From contig NZ_JAIHON010000012.1 of NCBI RefSeq assembly GCF_021173675.1, positions 248,001 to 312,000 on the forward strand: DNA of 64,000 nucleotides, given 5' to 3'. Source of the stretch: Streptomyces lincolnensis. Lineage in GTDB: Bacteria > Actinomycetota > Actinomycetes > Streptomycetales > Streptomycetaceae. Made by a program: the position numbers and the translations under genes. The notes beneath the pieces were generated by a model. It did not search any database, was not told where the DNA came from, and worked only from the letters and a program-made list of their open reading frames with translations. Positions 1 through 9,959 of the stretch are shown in pieces (positions within the stretch are counted from its first letter, which is position 1; every line of letters begins with the position of its first letter).

Positions 1-426
1 CCGGACCGGCTGGTCGATCCCGGCGGGCTCGTCACGATCCTCGGCAACCTGGTCGACAACGCGCTGGACGCCGCCGCGGGCACGCCGCACGCGCGCGTGG
101 AGGTCGAACTGCGCACGGAGGGCAGCACCGCCGTGCTCAGGGTGCGCGACACCGGGCCGGGAATCCCGGTCGAGCACCGGGAGTTGATCTTCACCGAAGG
201 GTGGTCCACGAAGAAGCCCCCGGCGCACCGGGAACGCGGCATCGGGCTCTCCCTGGTGCGCAGGCTCGCCGAGCGGCAAGGTGGCAGCGCGACGGTCGGC
301 GAGGCGGGCGGCGGAGGCGCGGAGTTCACCGTTGTCCTGCCCGACGCCCTGGCGGAGCCGGGCCCGGAGCCCGCGCTCACCGCACCGCAGGCCGCAGGGG
401 CCGTCACCGAGGAGGAGTCGCGATGA
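1..426 (+). CDS. Sensor histidine kinase, C-terminal part (CitA/DcuS type)
   Basis: Only the C-terminal 141 residues are inside the window; the gene begins upstream. The visible part is a GHKL ATP-binding domain with an N box (LGNLVDNALDA, residues 14-24 of the fragment), a G1 box (DTGPGIP), an F-box region and a G2 box (RGIGLSLV). The NALDAA N box and the GWSTK segment are typical of CitA/DcuS kinases, which sense extracellular carboxylates. The stop codon overlaps the start of the next gene by 4 bases, so kinase and regulator are translationally coupled. The sensor domain is not visible, so the ligand is unknown. Confidence 0.85.
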   Translation, partial: PDRLVDPGGLVTILGNLVDNALDAAAGTPHARVEVELRTEGSTAVLRVRDTGPGIPVEHRELIFTEGWSTKKPPAHRERGIGLSLVRRLAERQGGSATVGEAGGGGAEFTVVLPDALAEPGPEPALTAPQAAGAVTEEESR

Positions 427-1103
427 TCGAGGTCCTGGTCGTGGACGACGACACCCGGGTCGCCCGGGTCAATGCCGCCTACGTCGAGAAAGTGCCGGGC
501 TTCCACGTGGCCGGCGAGGCGCACAGCGCGGCGCAGGCCCTGGACCGGTTGGCGACGCTGCCGCACGTGGACCTGGTCCTCATGGACCACTACCTGCCCG
601 ACGAGACGGGCCTCTCGGTCGTCCAGGAGATGCGCCGCCGCGGCCACCAGACGGACGTGATCATGGTGACGGCCGCCCGGGACGTGACGACCGTTCAGGC
701 GGCGATGCGGCACGGCGCCGTTCAGTACCTGGTCAAGCCCTTCGCCTTCGCGGGCCTGCGCGCCAAGCTGGAGGCGTACGCCCAGCTGCGCCGCACGATC
801 GACGGCGGCGGGGAGGCGGAACAGGCCGAGGTGGACCGCATCTTCGGCGCGCTGTCCGCATCGTCGGAGCCCGAACTGCCCAAAGGGCACTCCCCCACCA
901 CCGCGGAGCTCGTCCGCCGGTCCCTGATGAACGCCGACGGCCCCCTCTCGGCCCAGGAGATCGCCGAACGGACCGGCGTGAGCCGCCAGACCGCCCAGCG
1001 CTATCTGAAGCTCCTGGAACGCACGGGACGGGCCAGGCTGACCCTCAAGTACGGCGACGCGGGTCGCCCGGAACACCGTTACGTGTGGGCGACCCGCGCC
1101 TGA
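423..1103 (+). CDS. Response regulator, CitB/DctR type
   Basis: This 226-residue regulator is the partner of the kinase just upstream (ATGA overlap). The receiver domain covers residues 1-120: acidic pocket VDDD near residue 7, phosphoacceptor Asp in LVLMDHYLPD near residue 55, switch Thr in MVTAA, and Lys in LVKPF near residue 105. The C-terminal part (about 155-226) is a winged-helix-like HTH with SAQEIAERTGVSRQTAQRYL, as in CitB/DcuR/DctR regulators that control carboxylate uptake. A convergent acetate-type symporter lies 135 bases downstream. That is a plausible target, but no binding site was recognised. Confidence 0.88.
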   Translation: MIEVLVVDDDTRVARVNAAYVEKVPGFHVAGEAHSAAQALDRLATLPHVDLVLMDHYLPDETGLSVVQEMRRRGHQTDVIMVTAARDVTTVQAAMRHGAVQYLVKPFAFAGLRAKLEAYAQLRRTIDGGGEAEQAEVDRIFGALSASSEPELPKGHSPTTAELVRRSLMNADGPLSAQEIAERTGVSRQTAQRYLKLLERTGRARLTLKYGDAGRPEHRYVWATRA

Positions 1104-1237
1104 GGGCACGGCCCGTGGGGGCGGGGGAAGGAACCGTGCCCGCCTTACATACGGACGCGAACCCCGCAGATGTCAGTCCCGCCCGTCGTATGCGTCCCGC
1201 ACCGCCGTGTCTCGTACGACGACGGAGGCCTCGCCTG

Positions 1238-2830
1238 TCACACCGCTCCCGCTCCCGTCAGCGACCGCACCTCGGTCTCCGCGTGCTTGGCCTCGTCGGG
1301 CAGTTCCGCCGAGGTGACGGTGCCCAGCCAGCCGGCGACGAAGCCGAGCGGGATCGAGACGAGCCCGGGGTTCTGCAGCGGGAAGTACTGGAAGTCGACC
1401 CCGGGGAACAGTGATTCGGGGCTGCCCGACACCACCGGAGACAGCACCACGAGCAGCACCGCCGGAACCAGTCCGCCGTACACCGACCACACGGCACCGC
1501 GTGTCGTGAACCCGCGCCAGAACAGCGAGTAGAGCAGCACCGGCAGATTGGCGGACGCGGCGACGGCGAAGGCCAGGCCCACGAGGAACGCGACGTTGAG
1601 ATCCCGTGCCAGCAGGCCGAGGGCGATCGCCACCACCCCGATGCCGACCGCCGCGGTACGGGCCACCGCGACCTCGCTGCGCGGCTTGGCGCGCCGACGG
1701 CGCAAGGAGGCGTAGAGGTCATGGGCCACGGACGCCGAGGAGGCGAGCGTGATCCCGGCGACCACCGCGAGGATCGTCGCGAAGGCCACGGCGGCGACGA
1801 TCGCGAACAGAACCGTTCCTCCGGTGGAGCCCGCGCCCCCGCCGAGATCGAGCGCCAGCAGCGGAACCGCCGTGTTCCCCGCCGCGTTCGACCCGCGTAC
1901 GGCATCCGGTCCCACGATGGCCGCCGCGCCGAACCCGAGGACGATCGTCATCAGGTAGAAGCCACCGATGAGCCCGATCGCCCAGACGACCGAACGCCGT
2001 GCCGCCCGTGCGGTGGGCACCGTGTAGAAGCGGGACAGGATGTGCGGCAGCCCGGCCGTGCCCAGCACCAGCGCGAGTCCGAGGCTGATGAAGTCGAACC
2101 GCGCGGTCCAGTCCCCGCCGTACTTCAGCCCCGGCGCCAGGAACGACTCGCCGTGGCCGCTGCGCTCGGCCGCCGTGAGCAGCAGATGGTCGAAGTCGCC
2201 GTGGAAGCGCACCAGGACGAGCACGGTGAGCGTGACGGTGCCGCCCAGCAGCAGGACCGCCTTGACGATCTGGATCCAGGTGGTGGCCCGCATCCCTCCC
2301 AACGACACATAGATCACCATGAGCGCACCGACGCCGATGACGGTCCAGGACTGGGCCGCCTCGCCGGTACCTCCCAGCAGCAGCGCGACCAGGCTGCCCG
2401 CCCCCACCATCTGCGCCACCAGATACAGAACGGACACGGTGACCGAGGAAGTTCCCGCCGCGATCCGTACCGGGCGCTCCCGCATCCGGGCCGCGACGAC
2501 GTCGGCGAGCGTGAACCTCCCGCAGTTGCGCACGAGTTCGGCGACCAGGAACAGCACCACCAGCCAGGCCACGAGGAAGCCCACCGAGTACAGCAGCCCG
2601 TCGTAGCCGAAGAGCGCGATGAGCCCGGAGATGCCGAGGAAGGAGGCGGCCGACATGTAGTCGCCCGCGATGGCAAAACCATTCTCCATCGGGGAGAAGA
2701 GCCGACCGCCGGCGTAGAACTCCTCGGCCGAACCGCGCCGGTGCCGACCCACCCAGGTCGTGATCGCCAGCGTGACGGCCACGAAGGCGCTGAACAGCAG
2801 CAATGCCAGGGTCTGATGGTTTCCCGTCAC
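1238..2830 (-). CDS. Sodium:solute symporter, ActP-like (acetate/monocarboxylate)
   Basis: A 530-residue polytopic membrane protein of the SSS family with about 13 hydrophobic segments. Recognisable features are EEFYAGGR near residue 30, GDYMSAASFLGISG near residue 50, and the GTAGLPHILSRFYTVP segment in the middle, which is characteristic of ActP/MctC cation-monocarboxylate symporters. The GTG at 2830 is chosen because it overlaps the stop of the DUF485 gene by 4 bases, giving coupled translation. A longer reading frame continues upstream but runs through the DUF485 gene. DUF485 plus SSS symporter is the usual yjcH-actP arrangement. Acetate is the likeliest substrate, by family only. Confidence 0.88.
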   Translation of the reverse strand: MTGNHQTLALLLFSAFVAVTLAITTWVGRHRRGSAEEFYAGGRLFSPMENGFAIAGDYMSAASFLGISGLIALFGYDGLLYSVGFLVAWLVVLFLVAELVRNCGRFTLADVVAARMRERPVRIAAGTSSVTVSVLYLVAQMVGAGSLVALLLGGTGEAAQSWTVIGVGALMVIYVSLGGMRATTWIQIVKAVLLLGGTVTLTVLVLVRFHGDFDHLLLTAAERSGHGESFLAPGLKYGGDWTARFDFISLGLALVLGTAGLPHILSRFYTVPTARAARRSVVWAIGLIGGFYLMTIVLGFGAAAIVGPDAVRGSNAAGNTAVPLLALDLGGGAGSTGGTVLFAIVAAVAFATILAVVAGITLASSASVAHDLYASLRRRRAKPRSEVAVARTAAVGIGVVAIALGLLARDLNVAFLVGLAFAVAASANLPVLLYSLFWRGFTTRGAVWSVYGGLVPAVLLVVLSPVVSGSPESLFPGVDFQYFPLQNPGLVSIPLGFVAGWLGTVTSAELPDEAKHAETEVRSLTGAGAV

Positions 2831-3396
2831 GACGCGCCGCCCCGGACGCCACGCGTCAGTTCCTGGGTGTCCCACCGCAGTTCGAGTGCGGCCCGGTCCC
2901 GGCGCAGCCTCGCGTGCCGGGCATAGGCCCAGGTGAGCAGGAAGGTCGTCAGGAACTGACCGAGACCCGCCACCATCGCCACGTTCACGGCGCCCGCCAC
3001 GGGCCGCGCCATCAGACCGGGTGCGGTCGTGGCGGTCACCACATAGGCCACGTACCAGGCGAAGAACGCGGCGCCCGCGGGGATCACGAACCTTCGGTAG
3101 CGCCTGCGTACCTCCTGGAACGCGGCGCTGCGCTGCACCTCCAGGTACACGTCGGCCGCGGCCACGGCCGGGGTCTCCCGCTCCTGGCGCGCCGACGCAC
3201 CCTCGGGCCCGCCCGCGGCCACGCCGTCCGACTCGCCCCAGCCGGAGGCGAGTGCGTCGTACCAGGGATCGTCGTAGCGCACGCTCCCGGAGCTTGCGAC
3301 CGCATCGGTGCAAGCCGGATCCTGACCGTCGTGGTTGCCGAACGAACGCTCGACACCACCCCCGCCACCGCGCGGGCGACCGTTGCTTGACTGCAT
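2827..3396 (-). CDS. DUF485 small membrane protein with long N-terminal extension
   Basis: Encodes 189 residues from the ATG at 3396; a TTG two codons earlier is possible. The DUF485 core is in the C-terminal half: YLEVQRSAAFQEVRRRYRRF, then two membrane segments (PAGAAFFAWYVAYVV and AVNVAMVAGLGQFLTTFLL). DUF485 proteins accompany ActP-type symporters, as here, where the stop overlaps the symporter start. The N-terminal 85 residues are Gly- and acid-rich and probably disordered, which makes the protein longer than the usual ~100-residue family member. No strong ribosome binding site is seen for either start. Confidence 0.8.
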   Translation of the reverse strand: MQSSNGRPRGGGGGVERSFGNHDGQDPACTDAVASSGSVRYDDPWYDALASGWGESDGVAAGGPEGASARQERETPAVAAADVYLEVQRSAAFQEVRRRYRRFVIPAGAAFFAWYVAYVVTATTAPGLMARPVAGAVNVAMVAGLGQFLTTFLLTWAYARHARLRRDRAALELRWDTQELTRGVRGGAS

Positions 3397-3465
3397 GCCC
3401 AAGGATGGACAGAACGGGAAGATCCCCGACTCTTCTTCCCCGCGCTCTTCACCCCATCAGGTGAC

Positions 3466-4149
3466 TCAGCCCGCGGGCGGCCGCACCAGGCCCTTCGCGT
3501 ATGCGTAACGCACTGCCTGAGCCCGGTCCTTGAGTCCCGTCTTGGCGAAGAGATTGTTGATGTGGGTCTTCACAGTCGCGGTGGAGACATGCAGCTCGCG
3601 GGCGATCTCCTGGTTGCTGAGCCCCTCGGCGATCAGCACCAGCACCTCGGTCTCCCGCGCTGTGAGGCCGTCCGAAGCCTCCTCGGATGCCGTGACCCGG
3701 GGCTCGGCGTCCGACAGGCGCTCCAGCAACCGGCGTTGGATGCTCGGCGACAGCCCCGCGTCCCCGGACAGCACGCTCCGCACGGCCCGCACGATCTCCT
3801 CGCCGTCCGCGTCCTTGGTGAGATAGCCGCGGGCCCCGGCTCTCAGCGCCGGGAACAGCGACTCGTCGTCCGCGAAGGTCGTGAGGACCACGACCTGCGT
3901 CCCGGGATGGTCCGCCCGGATGCGCCGGGTGGCCTCCACGCCGTCGCACCGCGGCATGCGCAGGTCCATCAGCACCACGTCCGGGGCGAGTTCGGCGACG
4001 AGCTTCACCGCCTCGTCCCCGTCCCCCGCGGATCCCACGACCTCGATTCCCGGCAGCAGCCCCAGCAACATGACGATGCCCTCGCGCACCACGGTCTGGT
4101 CGTCCGCCACCACCACCCGCGCGGGCTTCTCCTCCGCCCCTTCCGTCAT
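3466..4149 (-). CDS. NarL/LuxR-family response regulator
   Basis: A 227-residue regulator. The receiver domain occupies residues 8-125 with DDQ near 17, phosphoacceptor Asp in DVVLMDLRMP near 62, and Lys in YLTKDA near 112. The LuxR-type HTH is at about 160-222 (LTARETEVLVLIAEGLSNQEIA, STATVKTHINNLFAKTG). The gene overlaps the upstream sensor kinase by 4 bases (ATG inside the kinase's GCATGA end), a typical two-component pair. The target genes cannot be told from the sequence. The small membrane protein encoded first in the operon may be a regulated or sensing component. Confidence 0.92.
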   Translation of the reverse strand: MTEGAEEKPARVVVADDQTVVREGIVMLLGLLPGIEVVGSAGDGDEAVKLVAELAPDVVLMDLRMPRCDGVEATRRIRADHPGTQVVVLTTFADDESLFPALRAGARGYLTKDADGEEIVRAVRSVLSGDAGLSPSIQRRLLERLSDAEPRVTASEEASDGLTARETEVLVLIAEGLSNQEIARELHVSTATVKTHINNLFAKTGLKDRAQAVRYAYAKGLVRPPAG

Positions 4150-5297
4150 GCGGGGACCCTCAACGCCACCACGAACCCCTCCTCGTCCGGCCCGGCCTCC
4201 AGCGAGCCGCCCAGCAGCTCCGCACGCTCCCGCATGCCCAGCAGACCGTACCCGGCTCCCGACGCGCCGAGTTCGCCCGCTGAGCCTCCCGAGTCCCGCA
4301 CGACCAGGCTCACCTGGTCCTCGCCGTATTCCAGCAGCACCCGCACCTTGGCCCCGGCCGCGTGCTTGCGGACGTTGGTCAGGGCTTCCTGGGCGACTCT
4401 CCGCACGGTCTGCGACGCCTCCGCCGACAGGGGTCTGCGCTCACCCGTAATGGTGGTCTCGGCACCATCGGTCGCGCCCACCAGCCGGGTCAGGAAGTCC
4501 TCCAGCGGGGTCAGTTCCCCGCGCAGCGCCGACAGCGCCTGCCGGGTCTCGGCGAGACCGTCACGGGCCATGCCCCGGGCCGCCACCACCCGTTCGAGGA
4601 TCCGGTCCCGGTCGGCGCCCCGCTCGATCAGCAGCCGCGCGGCCTCCAGGTGCACGAGCTGCGCGGAGAGGCTGTGCGCCAGCACGTCGTGGATCTCCCG
4701 CGCAATGCGGGCCCGTTCCGCGAGGGCCGCCGACTCCGCCTCCGCCGCCCGCGCGGCCCGCTCCTGGGCGAGCAGCCGCTGGGCACTGCCGCGGGCCTCG
4801 GCGTCCAGCCGCAGGACGTACCCGGCCAGGGCGAGCCCGGCGGTCGTGGCCGCGGTGGTCAGCCAGACGTCGTCGTTGACCGCGGCGTACGACGCGAGGG
4901 CGAGCGCGGTCACCGGCAGGGCGGACGCGAGCGGCAGCCGCTCCAGCGCGGTGATCGCGCATCCGCACCAGAGGACGAGGGCTCCGACCCGGAATTCGGT
5001 GGTCTGCGCGGTGGCCGCGATCACCAGGAGCACGCCGAAGAGGGCGAGGGAGGGCCCGAGCCGGTGCGCGAGGGTGGTGCGGTAGAGGGCCCACGCGACG
5101 AGCGCGGCGAGGAGGACGCCGGCCGCCGCTCCGAGCGCGCCCCAGCCACGCACATGACTGCTGGTGAGCGCACTGTAGAGAAGCATGGCGAGCACCACTG
5201 CCCGCACCACCCGGCCGAGCAGGCGTCGCGGGCCCGAGGTCTCCGTACGCCCGAGCGCCTCCCGGGAGGGCCACCGTGTCCAGGCGTTCTCCGTCAC
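4146..5297 (-). CDS. Two-component sensor histidine kinase, NarL-partner type (HisKA_3)
   Basis: Encodes 383 residues from a GTG start that overlaps the preceding gene's stop by 4 bases. Residues 25-165 hold about five membrane helices with no large extracellular domain, so the signal is probably membrane-associated. A coiled stretch leads into the HisKA_3 dimerisation domain with the phosphorylated His in ARIAREIHDVLAHSL near residue 205. The HATPase_c domain follows: N box QEALTNVRKHA near 300, DSGGSAGELGASGAGYGLLGM G boxes near 340-355. It phosphorylates the co-encoded LuxR-type regulator. Confidence 0.92.
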   Translation of the reverse strand: MTENAWTRWPSREALGRTETSGPRRLLGRVVRAVVLAMLLYSALTSSHVRGWGALGAAAGVLLAALVAWALYRTTLAHRLGPSLALFGVLLVIAATAQTTEFRVGALVLWCGCAITALERLPLASALPVTALALASYAAVNDDVWLTTAATTAGLALAGYVLRLDAEARGSAQRLLAQERAARAAEAESAALAERARIAREIHDVLAHSLSAQLVHLEAARLLIERGADRDRILERVVAARGMARDGLAETRQALSALRGELTPLEDFLTRLVGATDGAETTITGERRPLSAEASQTVRRVAQEALTNVRKHAAGAKVRVLLEYGEDQVSLVVRDSGGSAGELGASGAGYGLLGMRERAELLGGSLEAGPDEEGFVVALRVPA

Positions 5298-5818
5298 GCA
5301 CGCTCCTTCCCCGCCGACCCGAACGTGGGGTCACCGTACGCCGGGGAATGTGCGGCGGTGGGGCGCGTGGACTGTGCGCGCCGGACGAGGATCCCTGAGC
5401 GGACCATCAGCGTGGCCGCCAGGGCGAGCAACAGGGCGGAGGAGCCCTGGTGGACGCCGAGCGCGGCCCCGAGCGCGAAGAGACCGACCCGCAGTCCGAT
5501 GCCGACGGCCCAGACGATCCCGGTCGCTCTGGTGCCCTTGCTCCACACCGCGCCGTCGGGTTCCACCCATGTCCGGGTCGTCCAGCCCCAGCCGACTCCG
5601 ACGGCGAGGCCGGTCAGCAGTTCGGCGGCGAGCAGGGTGACCGACGCGGCGTGGTGCCGGGCGTCCACCAGCCCCGGCTCGCGGAGTGCCACCACCGCCA
5701 GGACGACGGGCAGCAACCACCAGCGCCGCCCGGTGTCGATCCGGCTTGCGCGGAACTGGCGGGCGATCACCACAACGGCCACGGCCACGATCAGCAACGC
5801 ATCGACGAGCCCCGACAT
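5294..5818 (-). CDS. DUF1453-like small integral membrane protein
   Basis: A 174-residue protein with four or five hydrophobic helices. It opens with SGLVDALLIVAVAVVVIARQF, followed by ..GRRWWLLPVVLAVVAL.. and the GWGWTTRTWVEPDG loop. This layout resembles DUF1453/CcdC-type membrane proteins of unknown function. A GTG immediately before the ATG at 5818 is also possible; a GGAGG-like site lies just upstream of both. It is the first gene of a three-gene operon with the kinase (4-base overlap) and response regulator, so it may help sense the signal. That role is inference. Confidence 0.7.
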   Translation of the reverse strand: MSGLVDALLIVAVAVVVIARQFRASRIDTGRRWWLLPVVLAVVALREPGLVDARHHAASVTLLAAELLTGLAVGVGWGWTTRTWVEPDGAVWSKGTRATGIVWAVGIGLRVGLFALGAALGVHQGSSALLLALAATLMVRSGILVRRAQSTRPTAAHSPAYGDPTFGSAGKERA

Positions 5819-5938
5819 CACAGCCTCCGTGGGCGAAGAAGGGTCTGCCGGCAGCGGATGCCGCCGACCCCTTCGACGCTACGGAAATGTGCAGGTCAGC
5901 AGATCGGAGCGGGGGTGGATCATGGGTGGATCCTCGAA

Positions 5939-5976
5939 CGGGCGGGGTCTCCACCCGTGGGTGGAGACCCCGCCCG
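5939..5976 (-). terminator. Strong hairpin terminator after parE
   Basis: Perfect 18-bp inverted repeat (CGGGCGGGGTCTCCACCC and its complement) separated by two bases. It lies 55 bases beyond the parE stop. No U-run follows, as is common for Streptomyces terminators. Confidence 0.85.
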
Positions 5977-6030
5977 TCGGCAGTGGGGCCGGGGCGGGGA
6001 CGCCCTCCCCAGCCCCGTCGGAGTCAGGCG

Positions 6031-8154
<2,124 letters not shown>

Positions 8155-8595
8155 GCGGTTCGCTCCTCGCTGAATTTCAGGTGGCGCCCTGATGGGTAAG
8201 GGCGCGGCTTCGGTCGCCGCTCAGAGGGTACCGAGGCCTGGTAGAGCCGTTGTAACGCCACCCTCGTCTGAACTCACAGTAGTCCAGAGTCGCATACATG
8301 TTCGATCCCTCGATGGAGTGAAGTACATATCACGTTCCCTTCCAGGCATGAACCATTTAGGCTCCGGGCACGTCCTCATGAACAACCGGCAACCCAGCCG
8401 GCGGGACGAACCCCTGACCGACAGCGCGAAACCGTAAGACACACAGACACGCAATACGGCACATTCGCCGCCAACCGGCAGCAGACAGCCGGCCTCGAAA
8501 GATTTTTTTGAGGAAGAGCCCCGAGCGGGAACGTTTTAGGGCTGGTTGGATGTTGACCCTGGTACGACAGCTCGTCGAGCTAGAGAAGAGGCGAC
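8155..8595. other. 441-base intergenic region upstream of parE and the zinc-ribbon gene
   Basis: This divergent spacer must contain the parE promoter on the minus strand and the promoter of the small gene at 8596 on the plus strand. The part between 8280 and 8520 is less G+C-rich than its surroundings and includes a T-run at about 8503-8509. Short reading frames here show no Streptomyces codon bias. I could not identify a convincing -10/-35 pair, riboswitch or RNA gene. Confidence 0.5.
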
Positions 8596-8823
8596 GTGAC
8601 TACTGTTCTGACCCCCGCGAGCCCGCTGACGGCCGGCGATCGCTGCGACCGTTGCGGCGCCCAGGCATACCTGCGCGTCGTCCTGGTGAGCGGCGGAGAA
8701 CTGCTCTTCTGCGCCCACCACGGGCGCAAGTTCGAGCCGGAACTCAAGAAGATCGCCGCTGAGATACAGGACGAGACGGAGCGGCTGACGGCCGTTCCCG
8801 CCGCCGTCGAAGAAGAGCGCTGA
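8596..8823 (+). CDS. Small zinc-ribbon-like protein (DUF7455 type)
   Basis: A 75-residue protein starting at GTG 8596, with the AGAGG of GAAGAGGCGAC upstream as ribosome binding site. It has a CDRCGAQAYLRVVL segment and a CAHHGRK segment, i.e. Cys-x2-Cys and Cys-x-His-His spaced by about 22 residues, which suggests one zinc-bound ribbon. The C-terminal third is a charged helix. Proteins like this sit next to hrdB in Streptomyces and are annotated as hypothetical or DUF7455. No function is known to me. A strong terminator follows. Confidence 0.85.
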   Translation: MTTVLTPASPLTAGDRCDRCGAQAYLRVVLVSGGELLFCAHHGRKFEPELKKIAAEIQDETERLTAVPAAVEEER

Positions 8824-8868
8824 TACCTCGCATCCACGACGAGCCAGCTCCGGCACAGGCCGGTTGAC

Positions 8869-8900
8869 GGGCGGGGCCCCTGCTCTCAGGGGCCCCGCCC
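8869..8900 (+). terminator. Hairpin terminator between convergent genes
   Basis: A perfect 14-bp stem (GGGCGGGGCCCCTG with its complement) and a CTCT loop, 46 bases after the small gene at 8596-8823. It probably also stops transcripts from the protease gene arriving on the minus strand. Confidence 0.85.
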
Positions 8901-8971
8901 GCGCTCATATCTCCAGGAGGCGCCGGACGGCTCCACCCTGGGCAACCGTGAACGACCGCCCAGGAAGGCCC

Positions 8972-9838
8972 TCAGTCGGCGTCTGACGGCCTCGCATACC
9001 CCCTGGAGCCGCCGCCCCAGCCCAGCGCCCGTACGACGTCGGACACGCGCGTATAGACGCCAGGGCTGCCCGGGCGGCCGCAGCCACTGCCCCAGGACAC
9101 CAGCCCGATCAGCTTGCCCCCGGTGACCAACGGCCCTCCGCTGTCCCCCTGGCAGGCATCCCGGCCCCCTTCCTCCTCACCGGCGCACAGCATGGTGTCG
9201 GCGAGGTACGTGCCGTCGGAGCTCCCCGGATACGCCCGTTCACACAGAGCGTCGGCCAGCACGTGCACGCGGGCGGCCCGCAGGCTGCGCGCATAGTCAC
9301 CGCCACCCGTGACGTCCCCCCACCCGTACACCACGGCCGCCTTCCCCGGCTCGTACGCCGGATCGCCTCCGCCTGCCATGGCGACGGTCGAACCCTGGGA
9401 CAAGGGCTCGGCGAGGGTGAGCACGGCGAAGTCCCCGGAGTTGCTGGCGCTGTCGTAGTCGGGGTTCACCCAGGTCGCGCGTACGGCGATCTCCTGGCCC
9501 TCGCCGGAGAGGAGATCCGTGCGGCCCGCGATGACCTTGAGGTCGCGGACGCGGTCCGGAGGCGCGCCCAGCGCCTCCTCGCTCAGACAGTGCGCCGCGG
9601 TGAGCACCGTCTCGCGGCCCACGGCCACGCCCCCGCAGAACTGCCCCGCGCGCGTACCCCCGAACCGGTCACGGCTGGACAGTGCCACTGTCCACGGACT
9701 CTCGGACACGTCGACCGGAAAACCTCCGACGATGATGCCGTCGGCGTCCGCGGGAACGGCGGACACCAGCGGTATGGCGGTCGCGGCGGCCACCAGAACC
9801 AGCGGCCGGGCCAGCGCCCGAGCGATGCGACAACGCAT
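8972..9838 (-). CDS. Secreted trypsin-like serine protease (S1 family)
   Basis: A 288-residue protein with an N-terminal signal peptide (RARCR-type basic start, LVLVAAATAIPLVSA core, cut near PADA at about residue 32). The mature chain starts near IIVGG, the usual S1 zymogen activation sequence. The catalytic triad is visible: His in VLTAAHC near 82, Asp in SGDFAVLTL near 138, Ser in ACQGDSGGPLV near 235. The Asp six residues before the catalytic Ser predicts trypsin-like Arg/Lys specificity. Six Cys could form three disulfides. It lies downstream of hrdB but beyond the hrdB terminator, so it probably has its own promoter. Confidence 0.93.
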   Translation of the reverse strand: MRCRIARALARPLVLVAAATAIPLVSAVPADADGIIVGGFPVDVSESPWTVALSSRDRFGGTRAGQFCGGVAVGRETVLTAAHCLSEEALGAPPDRVRDLKVIAGRTDLLSGEGQEIAVRATWVNPDYDSASNSGDFAVLTLAEPLSQGSTVAMAGGGDPAYEPGKAAVVYGWGDVTGGGDYARSLRAARVHVLADALCERAYPGSSDGTYLADTMLCAGEEEGGRDACQGDSGGPLVTGGKLIGLVSWGSGCGRPGSPGVYTRVSDVVRALGWGGGSRGYARPSDAD

Positions 9839-9906
9839 GCTCGCTCCTCACTCCAGGGTGTTGATCGGACACCCAGAGTCATCCAGAGCGCGCTGCCCCG
9901 CAGCAC

Positions 9907-9940
9907 GAAGGCCCGGCTCCCCCTCGGGAGCCGGGCCTTC
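9907..9940 (-). terminator. hrdB transcription terminator
   Basis: A perfect 15-bp stem (GAAGGCCCGGCTCCC and complement) with a CCTC loop, located 20 bases after the hrdB stop codon on the minus strand. Confidence 0.88.
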
Positions 9941-9959
9941 GACCTCGTACGGCTACGAC

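Noticed and set aside
8192..8454. Two short frames upstream of parE
   Set aside because: No codon bias and no ribosome binding site; both lie in the promoter spacer.
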